NCBI RefSeq assembly: GCF_003403095.1 | Contig: NZ_CP031555.1 | Span: forward strand, 4,483,501-4,547,500 | Direction of reading: 5' to 3' | DNA: 64,000 bases | Source: Thalassospira indica | Lineage (GTDB): Bacteria > Pseudomonadota > Alphaproteobacteria > Rhodospirillales > Thalassospiraceae | Shown here: positions 8,822 to 17,808 of the stretch, in pieces | Layout of the letters: every line of letters begins with the position of its first letter | How positions within the stretch are numbered: position 1 is the stretch's first letter | Translations under genes and position numbers: made by a program | Notes under the pieces: generated by a model | Seen by the model: the letters and a program-made list of their open reading frames with translations, nothing else | Told to the model about the DNA's origin: nothing | The model's database searches: none

Positions 8822-11315
8822 GTACGAGCACCGACATATCGACCTGAGCGGTCTTTCGACTATCCGCAATTACAAGTCCCCAGGCAGTAGCGCCCGACAA
8901 CGGCCGCTTCAGCGTATCCGTGAGGAACATGGGCAGCGCATTGTCGGCGAGCTGGAAGCCGCCTTCGAGGCGTCTGATCTCGGACGAGAGGATTTGGGGG
9001 CACCCGAGGGAATTCCAGCATCGGACGGCGTCTACCTTGAGGTGGAGCTCGCACCCTCTGTGGGGCCGACCACGCTGGAGAAGACGCGCGAGGGGACACG
9101 CCAGGGCGCCGTCACACTTTCCGAAACAGGCGCCCGTCGCATCGCCCTCTTCGTCCCTGACGAAACCAGAGATGTCTTTGAGGCGGTTTTCAGGGATTAC
9201 GCCTTTACGGAAGTAGACGAAGGTGCCGAGGCCCCGAAGAAGTCCCGCGTCGAGCCTGTCGAGCATATCCGCGCCGCGCGCTTGCGAACGTTCTGGCGCG
9301 ACGATCCTCTGGCTCTGCCCGATGATCCGCAGGCGGAAATGTGGTGGGCCTTATGGTGTTTTGCCGACCGCCTCGAACGTGTTGAGACCAGCGCTCAGCG
9401 GCTCGGCCTGACCGTCGGGGGAGAAGACAGCTGGCTGCACTTCCCCGAAGTCGTGGTTCTTCCAGTGCATGGGCGCAGAGCAGCGATCGAGATGCTGCTG
9501 TTTTCAACGGGAGGCATTTCCGAGATCCGGCGAGCGAGCGATACGCCGACGGTATTCACGGATGAACTCGAGGAGATGGCGAACGCGTTCGTGGATGATC
9601 TGGCCGAAAGGATCACCTGGCCAGGCCGCGACGTGCCCGCGGTTTGCCTCCTCGATACGGGTGTGAACCGCGGCCATCCGCTGATTGAACCTGCCCTAGC
9701 TCCCGGTGACATGCACGCTGTGCATGCAGATTGGGGGGTGGATGATGATAGTCCCAGCGGGCATGGATCCGGAATGGCCGGGCTGGCGCTCCACGGCGAC
9801 CTGACAATGCCGTTGGGAGATGCGTCGCATCCAATGCTTGCGCATCGCCTCGAGTCCGTCAAAATCCTTCCGCCGGACGGCTTCGAGCAGAATGATCCCG
9901 GCTCCTATGGTGCGATCACAACCTCCGCCAGCTCGCTTCCGGAGATATCGGCTGCCGAGCGGCCGAGGGTCTTTTGCATGGCCGTGACGAATGAAAACCG
10001 GTCGGGAGCGGAGCCAACGGCTTGGAGCTCTGCTCTCGACCAGATCTCGGCGGGCGTGGACGCAATCGAGGAAGGCCCGGACCATATTCGGCGCCTTTTC
10101 GTCCAGGCGATCGGCAACATCGCGGACAGCTCGCGCGCCGAGGACATTGCCGATGGCGACGCGTTTCCGGGAGAAGATCCTGCACAGGCATGGAATGTCC
10201 TAACGGTCGGCGGCACAACTCTGAAATCAGAAATCGCAGAAGCCGGTTACCGAGACTGGCGCGGATGGTCTCCTCCCGGGGACCGCAGCCCCTACAGTCG
10301 GACGAGCGCGCTTTGGCGCGCGGGGCAGTCACCGATCAAGCCGGAGATCGTCTTTGAAGCTGGAAACCGCGCGCTGAGCAGATCAGGGCTCGAAGCACTG
10401 TCCGGCCTCCCTTCCCTCTCGGTGCTCACCACGGCGAAATCGATCGCTCCGCATCCGGTGACACCGTTCTGGGCAACCAGCGCAGCGACAGCGCAAGCGG
10501 CACGGCTTACGACGCGGATCATGGCTGAGCACCCGGAGTATTGGCCAGAGACCATCCGCGCCCTGACCGTGCACAGCGCCCGGTGGACGCCGCATATGCT
10601 TACGGAATTCAACGCGACCGCGTCAAAGTCGGACAGAAAGGCGCTCGCAAGAAAATACGGATACGGGGTACCGGATGTTCGGCGCGCCCTTGCTTCGGCC
10701 CGCGATGATCTTGCGTTGGTCGCCGAGCAATATATCCAACCGTTCCGGGTCGAGAATGGCAGCGTGCGCTTCTCGGATGCTCATGTCTACCGCTTGCCCT
10801 GGCCCCGACAAGTCCTTGAGGATTTGGGCGACCAGCCTGTGCGCCTCAAGGTGACGCTCTCATATTTTGTCGAGCCGAACCCAAGCTTTGCAAGCGCGAT
10901 CGATCCTGCCCGATATCAGTCTTTTGGGCTGCGCTTCGACCTCAAGCGGGCACGCGAAACTGACGGGAATTTCCTGCGCCGGGTGAACAAGGATGACCGT
11001 GGCGAAAACGACCCTCGCCCTATCAACGAAGGCAATGACGGCTGGTTCTTCGGACCGAAGTCGATCTCAGCCGGCTCCATTCACATGGATATCTGGGAGG
11101 GCAGCGCTGTCGAGCTCGTGGAGCGCGATTTCCTCTATGTCTACCCGATCTCGGGCTGGTGGCGAGAAAGGCGAGCCCTGGGGCGAGCGGACAGCAAGGC
11201 CCGTTATGCGCTCGTTGTCGGCATCGAGACCGCGGAGGTCGACGTCGATCTGATGACGCCCATCCAGACCGAAGTTGCGGCGTTGCTTCAAACTGGAGTT
11301 GATATCGAAATCTAG
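8814..11315 (+). CDS. ietS: S8 subtilisin-like protease of an IetAS-type anti-phage pair
   Basis: 833 residues starting at TTG 8814 (MAEYEHRHIDLSGL), behind AGGGA and overlapping the ATPase gene by 8 bases. The subtilisin triad is visible: Asp in CLLDTGVNRGHP near residue 281, His in SGHGSGMAGLALHG near 316, and Ser in FWATSAATAQAA near 556. There is no secretion signal, so the protease should be cytoplasmic. An N-terminal domain of about 240 residues and a C-terminal beta-rich domain flank the catalytic core. The ATPase presumably presents or gates substrates. The family is known to protect against phage; substrate and trigger are not evident from sequence. Confidence 0.88.
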   Translation: MAEYEHRHIDLSGLSTIRNYKSPGSSARQRPLQRIREEHGQRIVGELEAAFEASDLGREDLGAPEGIPASDGVYLEVELAPSVGPTTLEKTREGTRQGAVTLSETGARRIALFVPDETRDVFEAVFRDYAFTEVDEGAEAPKKSRVEPVEHIRAARLRTFWRDDPLALPDDPQAEMWWALWCFADRLERVETSAQRLGLTVGGEDSWLHFPEVVVLPVHGRRAAIEMLLFSTGGISEIRRASDTPTVFTDELEEMANAFVDDLAERITWPGRDVPAVCLLDTGVNRGHPLIEPALAPGDMHAVHADWGVDDDSPSGHGSGMAGLALHGDLTMPLGDASHPMLAHRLESVKILPPDGFEQNDPGSYGAITTSASSLPEISAAERPRVFCMAVTNENRSGAEPTAWSSALDQISAGVDAIEEGPDHIRRLFVQAIGNIADSSRAEDIADGDAFPGEDPAQAWNVLTVGGTTLKSEIAEAGYRDWRGWSPPGDRSPYSRTSALWRAGQSPIKPEIVFEAGNRALSRSGLEALSGLPSLSVLTTAKSIAPHPVTPFWATSAATAQAARLTTRIMAEHPEYWPETIRALTVHSARWTPHMLTEFNATASKSDRKALARKYGYGVPDVRRALASARDDLALVAEQYIQPFRVENGSVRFSDAHVYRLPWPRQVLEDLGDQPVRLKVTLSYFVEPNPSFASAIDPARYQSFGLRFDLKRARETDGNFLRRVNKDDRGENDPRPINEGNDGWFFGPKSISAGSIHMDIWEGSAVELVERDFLYVYPISGWWRERRALGRADSKARYALVVGIETAEVDVDLMTPIQTEVAALLQTGVDIEI

Positions 11316-11467
11316 TTTGTGTTCTTGCTGAGACGACATGCTCTGTTCTGCGAGCGCCTTTGGGTCATTAACATCTGACATCACGGGCAAAATGACGCCT
11401 TTTACATCTAGGCTACATTTCGCAGGCCTTTAGGCGCCAGACTGACAGCGACAACGAACAGTAACGG

Positions 11468-11938
11468 TCATCCACCCTGCCTCGCCGCCCATTGCAGGCC
11501 AAGCGCATAGGCCCCGGCAGCACTCACCAGCGCCCCCACCAGCACCGTCAGCGCAAGGATCGTCCAGCTGATCCAGTCCACGCCCAGAATGAAGAAATTG
11601 TCATTCCAGATGCCCCAGACCGGAATAGAGGGGCGCCACAGGTGAACTTCGGAGAAGGCCGCGCCGACCAGCAGACCGTTGATCATTGTCGCAACGCCCG
11701 CGCCCTTGCCGCGCCACAAAAGCGCCAGTGCGATCAGGCTCGGTACATAGACGGACACATTCACCAGCCAAAGCTGCGCGCTGATGGTATAGCACCAGTT
11801 CGCGGCCTGCCGAACGTGATCGCTGTCGTGGATAACGATCATCGCAATCATGGCGATATTGGCCCAGAGAATGGTTTTCCGGGCGCGGGTGCTCAGGACT
11901 TCTGAGCGGGTTCCATCCTGTGTCGCACTATCAGTCAT
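11468..11938 (-). CDS. Four-helix integral membrane protein
   Basis: 156 residues with about four hydrophobic segments (near residues 24-40, 58-76, 82-97 and 118-146). The sequence around the first two contains HDSDHVRQAANWC. Its ATG overlaps the stop of the upstream hydrolase gene by 4 bases (ATGA), so they form one operon under the TetR-type regulator at 12908. No family is recognised. This operon does not look like mobile-element backbone. Confidence 0.75.
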   Translation of the reverse strand: MTDSATQDGTRSEVLSTRARKTILWANIAMIAMIVIHDSDHVRQAANWCYTISAQLWLVNVSVYVPSLIALALLWRGKGAGVATMINGLLVGAAFSEVHLWRPSIPVWGIWNDNFFILGVDWISWTILALTVLVGALVSAAGAYALGLQWAARQGG

Positions 11939-12813
11939 GGGCGGGCCTTGCAGGTCAGATCGGGCTGAGGCAGATCAAGTAGGTCGGCCCAGACGGGCGC
12001 GCTCTCTTTGGACAGGGCTTCGATATGTTTGAGCGCGGGCAGACCGTAGTTGGCGGGATCGAAGATGCGAAATTCGGCATCTGAGGAGGCAAAGACCTCC
12101 GCATAGCGTCGCACCGCAACCGGCGGGACGACGACATCGTCGGCGGCGACGCAAATACGGATGTCCTTGCCCTCGATGCTGTAATTCGGCTCCGGCAGGG
12201 TGACACCGATGTCCGAGGCGTAGAAATCGCGCCGGGTGCACCATCTGCGCCACTGCCAATAGACACCGGCGGGCAGATCGGCCCCTAGCGACAATCGTTT
12301 ACCCGGCATATAGCCCGCAAGGGCGGTCGCCACGGGGCCAAGCGCGAACCAGAAGGCTAGAACCTTGGGCCGGTAGCTCCAGGGATGGTCGGTATAATGT
12401 CCGATCCCGGCTCCGATGGTGGTGATCCGCGTGACGCGGTCGGGCAGGTTCTGGAACGGAAGACCAAGCCCGCCCAAACTGTGCCCGAGCACCCACAAGG
12501 GGCCTGTCGGAGCCAGTTTGGCCAGCGTATCGAGTGCTGCGGTCTGATCGTGCACGGCCCAATCCGCGAAATTCGCCTGACTTTCGCGCATCGGTCGGGT
12601 CTGGGACGCGCCGAAGTCTCGATAGTCATAGGTCAGGACATTGATCCCGCGCGCGGAAGCCCAAGCGGCGAAATGGCGGTAAAAGCGCTGCGGCACACCA
12701 GTGGCCCCGTGCAGCAGCAGACTGGCCCGGGGTGCATCGGATGCCGGATACCAGGTCCCGATAAGTGTGGCTCCGTCCGCCGGAATGGTGATTGTCTGCG
12801 CGGCCTGTTCCAA
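11935..12813 (-). CDS. Alpha/beta hydrolase
   Basis: 292 residues from a TTG at 12813 (MLEQAAQTITIPADGATLIG), with AAGGAAA upstream. A longer TTG reading from 12867 would start inside the operator region, so I reject it. The nucleophile elbow GHSLGG and an oxyanion-side LLLHGATGVPQRFYRHFA segment identify the serine hydrolase fold. The catalytic Asp is plausibly in VAADDVVVPP; the usual His near the C-terminus is probably the one in PALKHIEAL. Substrate unknown. It is divergent from a TetR gene and sits beside a twin operator, so repression relieved by a small ligand is likely. Confidence 0.85.
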   Translation of the reverse strand: MEQAAQTITIPADGATLIGTWYPASDAPRASLLLHGATGVPQRFYRHFAAWASARGINVLTYDYRDFGASQTRPMRESQANFADWAVHDQTAALDTLAKLAPTGPLWVLGHSLGGLGLPFQNLPDRVTRITTIGAGIGHYTDHPWSYRPKVLAFWFALGPVATALAGYMPGKRLSLGADLPAGVYWQWRRWCTRRDFYASDIGVTLPEPNYSIEGKDIRICVAADDVVVPPVAVRRYAEVFASSDAEFRIFDPANYGLPALKHIEALSKESAPVWADLLDLPQPDLTCKARP

Positions 12814-12846
12814 AACTCTCGCTTTCCTTGCATTCTTCCTCTGTAT

Positions 12847-12887
12847 TGGACCGACTGGTCTACGCAATCAATAGACCAATCGGTCCA
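12847..12887. promoter_or_regulatory. Twin TetR-type operator between the divergent genes
   Basis: Two imperfect palindromes of form TGGACC-N4-GGTCTA face each other at 12847-12862 and 12872-12887, centres 25 bp apart. As a pair they form a larger inverted repeat matching at 17 of 18 positions. They lie between the hydrolase start and the TetR start, the expected site of autoregulation. Confidence 0.85.
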
Positions 12888-12907
12888 ATGGCGCTATCTG
12901 TTTTGTC

Positions 12908-13459
12908 ATGAGTGACCCAACGTCTCGCGACAAGCTGATCCGCACCGCCTCGAACCTCTTTCGCCAGAAGGGGTATTCGGGCGTTGGTCTTTCGGAGCTT
13001 CTCAAAGAGGCGGGGCTCCCGAAAGGGTCGCTCTATTACCATTTCCCGAACGGCAAACAGGAATTGGCCGAAGCCGCGACACGCTGGGCCGGGGCGTGGC
13101 TGGAACGGTTGCTCGATACGACCTTCGCGCAGGCCGAAAGCTTTGACGAAGGTGCGCTCATGGTCTGCGACGCCATTGCCTCCGAGGTGACGTCGCAACC
13201 TCATGTCCCGGCCTGTCCCGTGCTCAGCATCCTGCAAGCCGCCCCGCTGGAACCGCGTCTCCAGATCACCGCGCAGGAGGTCTATGGCAGCTGGACGAAA
13301 TGTATCGAGAAACACGCCAAACGGTTGGGTCATCCCCGGCCCAACGACGCCGCCTTTTCTTTGCACTGCAAACTCCAAGGGGCGTGGATCATCGCCTTTG
13401 CCCAGCAATCCAACGCGCCCTTCGCCCAACTGGCGCGAACATTAGATCAAAAGCTCTGA
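12908..13459 (+). CDS. TetR/AcrR-family transcriptional regulator
   Basis: 183 residues. The N-terminal helix-turn-helix reads SRDKLIRTASNLFRQKGYSG, followed by SELLKEAGLPKGSLYYHFPN, the classic TetR DNA-binding signature at residues 6-53. The rest is the helical ligand-binding/dimerisation domain. It is transcribed away from the hydrolase operon, with two copies of a 16-bp palindrome between them. It most likely represses both directions; the inducer is unknown. Confidence 0.93.
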   Translation: MSDPTSRDKLIRTASNLFRQKGYSGVGLSELLKEAGLPKGSLYYHFPNGKQELAEAATRWAGAWLERLLDTTFAQAESFDEGALMVCDAIASEVTSQPHVPACPVLSILQAAPLEPRLQITAQEVYGSWTKCIEKHAKRLGHPRPNDAAFSLHCKLQGAWIIAFAQQSNAPFAQLARTLDQKL

Positions 13460-13602
13460 TGTCAGACCTAGGGAAGCACTTATCATTTTTGATATCTGCG
13501 GGCATCAGGGTTCTCCAAAGAAAAAGCCCGGTCACGAGGACCAGACAAGTTGCGGAAACGGAAGAGATGAGGCGGGGCAGCGAACGCCGCCCCACCTGAA
13601 GA

Positions 13603-15729
13603 TCATTCGGCGGCGACCATTGGCTGCTCCTCGTCCTCCGTGGCGTCTTCATCCTCGCCATCGCCGGCAAGGAATTCAGGCAGATCATCCGCCTCAGTGT
13701 TGACCCCGGCATCCATCGCGATATCGGCATCGCGATCCACCATGCGCAGCGGCTCCGGAAGCCAGCCGGTTTCGGCCAGCAGGCGCTCGGCTTCGGTGGC
13801 CATGTCGCTCTTCTTCAGATGGTCGATGAGCTGGGCCGCCCGCTCGCCAGCGCCCTCGCGCACTGCCTCGATGATCCGAGGCTTTGTCACGCGGCCGAGA
13901 TAGTTGGCGACGGTCGGGCGCCAGCCCACCGCCACCATGTCGAGGCCCGTCGCCCGCGCCAGCCGGTCGGCCTGGGACAGGCGCAGGTCGAGCCCGTGCT
14001 GGCTGACGCCCATGCCGCCATAGGGGTTGGGCTTCTCGTGCAAGGCGTTGACGCCGAAACTGACGCAATGGGCGAGCAACTCCATCCGGGTGTCATCGTC
14101 CTGATCGACCAGCCAGTCCCAGAGCGCAGCATCGTCAGCGGGGATATGATCGCCCCAGCGTTCATGCCGATCCTGGATGGACTTCGCCGAGGCGCTTTCG
14201 CCCAGATCGTCGGCCTGTGCCGGGAAATGAACTTCCCGGACATGGGCCTCCAGGCAACCTCTGGTGGAATGCGGCAGAAAGCAATCGGTGACCAACCGAT
14301 GCAGGAGCGCCGTCATCGCCACATGCGGGTTCATCGCCACAACGTCCCGGAGCGCCAGCGTGCGGTGCGCGGTCAGTTCGCTGACGAGCCGATCGGGCAG
14401 CGGCCGGATGGTCTCAAGCTCTTCGTCCTCCTCGGGTTCGGTGGCCGTACCACCCACCGTAATGACAGCGCGCTGCAAACCACCGGACTCGCCGCCCTCG
14501 GGAGAACACCCATCGGCACCCTGCCCTTCCTGACCTTCCACCGCCTCGTCGTCGGCACGGATATAGCCGCGCTCGACGGCGAGTTGGCCGTCGTGACGAA
14601 TGCTGAGGAAGACACCGGCACGGGCCATCTGGTCCGCGTCATACCGCATCGGACGGGCCTCGAAGGCCTCCAGCGCCTCCTCGATCTCGCCGAGGCGAGC
14701 ATCAACCTCGTCGGGGAACTCGTCAGCCTCAGCATATTCCGCCTCCAGCGCGTCGAACTCGTCCCGCAGCTTTTCGCGCTCGGCGCGTTCGTCATCGGTC
14801 AGATCGACTGTGGTGCCGGTCAGGCGACGCAGGCCACTGGTATGGCCATAAGGGAAATCCGCCGCGACCTCGATCCACTTCCAGCCCTCGGCGGCGATGG
14901 TTTCTGCCTCTGCCTTCAGCTTCTCGCCGACCAGCCGGTCGAGCAGCACCGGGTCCTGGAGCCAGCCGCCATCGTCCTGCTGGAAGAGATCGCGCAGCAC
15001 ATAGCCGCTCGCCGCCTCATAGGTCTCGATGCCGACGAAGAGAGCCCGCTTGTCGGAGGCCCGCACCGTGGTCTCGGTTAGCATACGCCGGATCGTGTAA
15101 GGCTCCTTCTGCCAACCATCCTTGATCGCCGCCCAGACCTGTTCCTGCCGGGCATGGTCGTCGGAGATTGTGAAGGCAATGAGCTGTTCAAGCGTCATGC
15201 CGTCCTCGGCATAGATCTCGAGCAGCGCCGGCGAGACCGAGACCAGGCGCAGGCGCTGCTTCACCACCTTGGCATCGACGAAGAAGGCGGCGGCGATTTC
15301 CTCCTCGCTCATGCCCTTCTCTCGCAGCACCTGGAAGGCGCGGAACTGGTCGAGCGGATGCAGCGGCGCGCGTTCGATATTCTCGGCGAGTGAGACCTCG
15401 TCGATCAGGATATCGTCTCCGGCGTCCGAGACGATGCAGGGCACCGGTGCGGTCTTGTTGAGGCGCTTCTGCTTGACCAGCAGTTCCAGCGCCCGGTAGC
15501 GGCGGCCGCCAGCCGGCACCTCGAAAAGGCCGGTTTCCTGCCCCTTGGCATCGAGCTCGGGCCGGACATGCAGGGACTGGATCAGCCCACGCCGGGCAAT
15601 GGACTCGGCCAGTTTCTCGACCGAAATGCCGGCCTTCACCCGCCGGACGTTGGACTGGCTGAGCACCAGCTTGTTGAAGGGGATGTCGCGCGAGGACGAC
15701 AGGGTGATTTTCTGCGTGGCAGTGGCCAT
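13603..15729 (-). CDS. ParB/RepB/Spo0J-family DNA-binding protein, plasmid type
   Basis: 708 residues from the ATG at 15729, with GGAG upstream. The N-terminal ParB/Srx domain has NKLVLSQSNVRRVKAGIS, then EVPAGGRRYRALELL and ENIERAPLHPLDQFRAFQVL, the nucleotide- and clamp-forming motifs. An HTH segment (SEEEIAAAFFVDAKVVKQRL) follows at about residues 140-160. The long acidic C-terminal region is typical of the large ParB proteins of alphaproteobacterial elements. No parA is next to it in this window, so a segregation role is not proven and a regulatory or DNA-organising role is possible. It has a family-A leader. Confidence 0.9.
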   Translation of the reverse strand: MATATQKITLSSSRDIPFNKLVLSQSNVRRVKAGISVEKLAESIARRGLIQSLHVRPELDAKGQETGLFEVPAGGRRYRALELLVKQKRLNKTAPVPCIVSDAGDDILIDEVSLAENIERAPLHPLDQFRAFQVLREKGMSEEEIAAAFFVDAKVVKQRLRLVSVSPALLEIYAEDGMTLEQLIAFTISDDHARQEQVWAAIKDGWQKEPYTIRRMLTETTVRASDKRALFVGIETYEAASGYVLRDLFQQDDGGWLQDPVLLDRLVGEKLKAEAETIAAEGWKWIEVAADFPYGHTSGLRRLTGTTVDLTDDERAEREKLRDEFDALEAEYAEADEFPDEVDARLGEIEEALEAFEARPMRYDADQMARAGVFLSIRHDGQLAVERGYIRADDEAVEGQEGQGADGCSPEGGESGGLQRAVITVGGTATEPEEDEELETIRPLPDRLVSELTAHRTLALRDVVAMNPHVAMTALLHRLVTDCFLPHSTRGCLEAHVREVHFPAQADDLGESASAKSIQDRHERWGDHIPADDAALWDWLVDQDDDTRMELLAHCVSFGVNALHEKPNPYGGMGVSQHGLDLRLSQADRLARATGLDMVAVGWRPTVANYLGRVTKPRIIEAVREGAGERAAQLIDHLKKSDMATEAERLLAETGWLPEPLRMVDRDADIAMDAGVNTEADDLPEFLAGDGEDEDATEDEEQPMVAAE

Positions 15730-15732
15730 GTC

Positions 15733-15815
15733 AGTGTCTCCATGACGGACGCCGGGGAGCCTCTCTCTCCGGCAACCAGCCCGTCATGAAACCTCCACCC
15801 TCCTTTCCCTCTCAT
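15733..15815 (-). promoter_or_regulatory. Family-A hairpin leader of parB
   Basis: On the minus strand ATGACGG and CCGTCAT pair over 7 bp (15741-15788), enclosing CCGG, a GAGAGAGAGGCTC loop, CCGG and a GGAG ribosome site. A GAGAGGGAAAGGAGGGTGGAG run precedes it. The outer arm differs from the copy at 6818 (ATGACGG/CCGTCAT against TGACGGG/CCCGTCA) but pairing is kept. Confidence 0.75.
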
Positions 15816-15845
15816 GGCCGAGCCGCATATGAACACGCAGACCCA

Positions 15846-16334
15846 TCAGAACTCACCGCGGGCACGCAAGCTGATCTCCCGGCCAGCACCGGTGATGATG
15901 TGGTCGTGCAGCATCACCCCTAGGGACGCACAGGCATTTCGGATTTCCTTCGTCATCGCGAGGTCGGCGGCTGAGGGCTCGGGATCACCGGCCGGATGAT
16001 TGTGGACGATGATCAGCGCCGAGGCATTGAGCGCCAGGCAGCGCCGCAGCGCCTCCCGGGGATAGACCGGGACGTGATCGATGGTGCCGATGGCGAGGCA
16101 CTCGTCTGAGATCAGCCGGTTCCTCCGGTCGAGATAGAGGGCATGGAAACGCTCCACATCGCCCCTGATGGTGAGGGCACAATAATCGAGCACCGATTGC
16201 CAGGACGACAGGACAGGGTTTTGATTGAGGTGGCGCAGCAGGATCTGCCGGGCCTCGTAGACCACGGCTTGCTCTTGGGCGGAGAACCGCAGCGGCTGCG
16301 GTTCGATGGCGGGTGTTCTCGTGTTTCGTGTCAT
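15846..16334 (-). CDS. radC: RadC-type JAB/MPN-domain protein
   Basis: 162 residues from the ATG at 16334 (MTRNTRTPAIEPQPLRFSAQ), with GGAG upstream; the longer reading to 16379 has no ribosome site. The C-terminal JAB domain holds the metal-binding HNHPAGDPEPSAAD motif and a distal LHDHIITG segment. The N-terminal HhH region of chromosomal RadC is missing, as is usual in element-borne copies. Biochemical function is unsettled; the fold is a zinc metalloprotease/deubiquitinase type. It sits between parB and DUF2958/ardC and is probably part of the establishment module. Confidence 0.9.
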   Translation of the reverse strand: MTRNTRTPAIEPQPLRFSAQEQAVVYEARQILLRHLNQNPVLSSWQSVLDYCALTIRGDVERFHALYLDRRNRLISDECLAIGTIDHVPVYPREALRRCLALNASALIIVHNHPAGDPEPSAADLAMTKEIRNACASLGVMLHDHIITGAGREISLRARGEF

Positions 16335-16425
16335 GGTGCTGTTCTCCGACGGGCAGTCGGCCGGGCGCCGAACTTTCACCGTGTCACGAGGAGAAGCGCC
16401 GCCCTCTTCCTTCGAAGAGAGCGGC
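16335..16425 (-). promoter_or_regulatory. Possible degenerate family-A leader of radC
   Basis: The minus strand carries CGTGACACGGTGAAAG, GGCGCC and GCCCGTCGGAG just before radC, resembling the 3' part of the leaders at 6818 and 17816. A GC-rich hairpin lies further upstream (GCGCCGC and GCGGCGC arms). Similarity is partial and could be chance. Confidence 0.3.
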
Positions 16426-16448
16426 GCCGAAGCTGAAGAGCGTGGATC

Positions 16449-16844
16449 TCAGGAACGCCGGGGCTCCGCATCGGGGCGTGTCCCGCCTGGCAGACGGCCC
16501 GAGCGATAAAGCAGGCGCTCGGCATCGCGAATGCTGCCGGCATCGCGGGCGGCCTCGGCCCAGACCGAGATCGGGAAGTCCCCCGTGAAGAGCAGATCCC
16601 GCTCGATGCCCATGCCGAAGGGCAGCCGAATGTAACGCAGTTCGTTGAGGCTCCATGAGCCAAGTTCGGGGTAGCCAATGTCGGCCAGGCCAAACATGAT
16701 GTCGCCGTCCTCGTCGAGCTCGGTCGCGAGCCAGACACCGGCGCCAAAGGGATTGAAAAATTTCACGATCGGAATGTGATCCTGATCGCGATCGCGGCCA
16801 TTCGCCAGCAAACGGTCACGCTGTGTGTCGGTCAGGAGGATCAT
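16449..16844 (-). CDS. DUF2958 domain protein
   Basis: 131 residues. The characteristic N-terminus MILLTDTQRDRLLANGRDRD is followed by the conserved KFFNPFGAGVWLATELDEDGDIMFGLADIGYPELGSWS-type core (residues 28-66). The family is confined largely to mobile elements; function is unknown but it almost always accompanies ArdC. Its start overlaps the ardC stop by 4 bases, so it is made from the same message. A second family member lies at 50677-51102. Confidence 0.9.
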   Translation of the reverse strand: MILLTDTQRDRLLANGRDRDQDHIPIVKFFNPFGAGVWLATELDEDGDIMFGLADIGYPELGSWSLNELRYIRLPFGMGIERDLLFTGDFPISVWAEAARDAGSIRDAERLLYRSGRLPGGTRPDAEPRRS

Positions 16845-17803
16845 GCCGCAGTCCTCCCTTCCGTCGGGGTCTGCCGCTCAACATCGGTGCCGGCGTCGGG
16901 CAGATGGGCCAGCAGCCAGTCGGCCGCCTTGCTGGCCTGCGAGGCGGCACGCACGATGGCCCGCGAATCCTCGCGCATCACCTCCAGCCAGGAGCCGATG
17001 TAATCGGCATGGCGCACAGTCGGGACGATCCCGAGCGAGGCGCAACAGAACGCGCTCGAAATCTCGGCGATCAGTTCCTCGAAGGCGTATTTCTTCGTGC
17101 CGAAAGCGCCCGAGAAGTCCCGCCCCAACCTTGAGGCATGGCCCGTTGCGTGCCCCATCTCGTGCAGGGCGGTCCTGTGCCAGTTGATCGGCTCAAAATA
17201 AGCCTGCGGAGGTGGCACCTGCACATAATCCTGCGAAGGGACATAGAAGGCGCGGTTGCCACCGATCCGGAAGTCGATACCGGTCGCGGCGATCAGTTCC
17301 TCGACCCGCGGCTCGATCAGCCCGGGCGGCGGTGGCGGTGCCTCGACGGTGATATCGTCGGGCAGACCCTCGCATTGCGCCGCGTTGAACACGGTGAAGC
17401 GCTTCAGGAACGGGATGCTATTGGCGTCTTCCCCGGTCTCCCGGGCGCGGCGCTTCTCGTCTTCAGGCGTGAAACGGTCGGCGTAGACGACGGTGGTGCC
17501 GCGCTCGCCCTTGCGGACATTGCCGCCGAGTGACAGCGCCTGGCGGAAGGTCAGCCAGTGCTGGGTTGGATAGCCCTGCTGGATCACGGCGCCCCAGAGG
17601 ATCAGGACATTGATCCCGGAATACTGCCGGGAGGTGGCCGCGTTACGCGGCATGGCGAGCGGCGCCTGCGCCGCCGCCGTCCCCCAGGGCTGGACCCATG
17701 GCAGCCGGCCGTCCTCCAGCTCGGCGATGATCTTGTCGGTAATGTCGTCATAAAGGTTCGTTCGCGGGCCGCTCTTGCGGGCCGCGCGATGCTCCATGGT
17801 CAT
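16841..17803 (-). CDS. ardC: ArdC-family antirestriction protein (ssDNA-binding plus zincin-like domain)
   Basis: 320 residues from the ATG at 17803, with GGAG upstream. The N-terminal ArdC DNA-binding domain contains LYDDITDKIIAELEDGRLPW and GINVLILW. The zinc metallopeptidase-like domain has HEMGHATGH near residue 225 followed by FEELIAEISSAF. ArdC proteins bind single-stranded DNA and protect incoming plasmids from restriction. It forms an operon with DUF2958 behind a clear family-A leader. A second ArdC is encoded at 60059-61018, in element 2. Confidence 0.92.
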   Translation of the reverse strand: MTMEHRAARKSGPRTNLYDDITDKIIAELEDGRLPWVQPWGTAAAQAPLAMPRNAATSRQYSGINVLILWGAVIQQGYPTQHWLTFRQALSLGGNVRKGERGTTVVYADRFTPEDEKRRARETGEDANSIPFLKRFTVFNAAQCEGLPDDITVEAPPPPPGLIEPRVEELIAATGIDFRIGGNRAFYVPSQDYVQVPPPQAYFEPINWHRTALHEMGHATGHASRLGRDFSGAFGTKKYAFEELIAEISSAFCCASLGIVPTVRHADYIGSWLEVMREDSRAIVRAASQASKAADWLLAHLPDAGTDVERQTPTEGRTAA

Positions 17804-17808
17804 CGGAA

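Noticed and set aside
13603..15729. A complete parABS partition locus
   Set aside because: No parA ATPase gene or obvious parS repeats were found near parB in the window.
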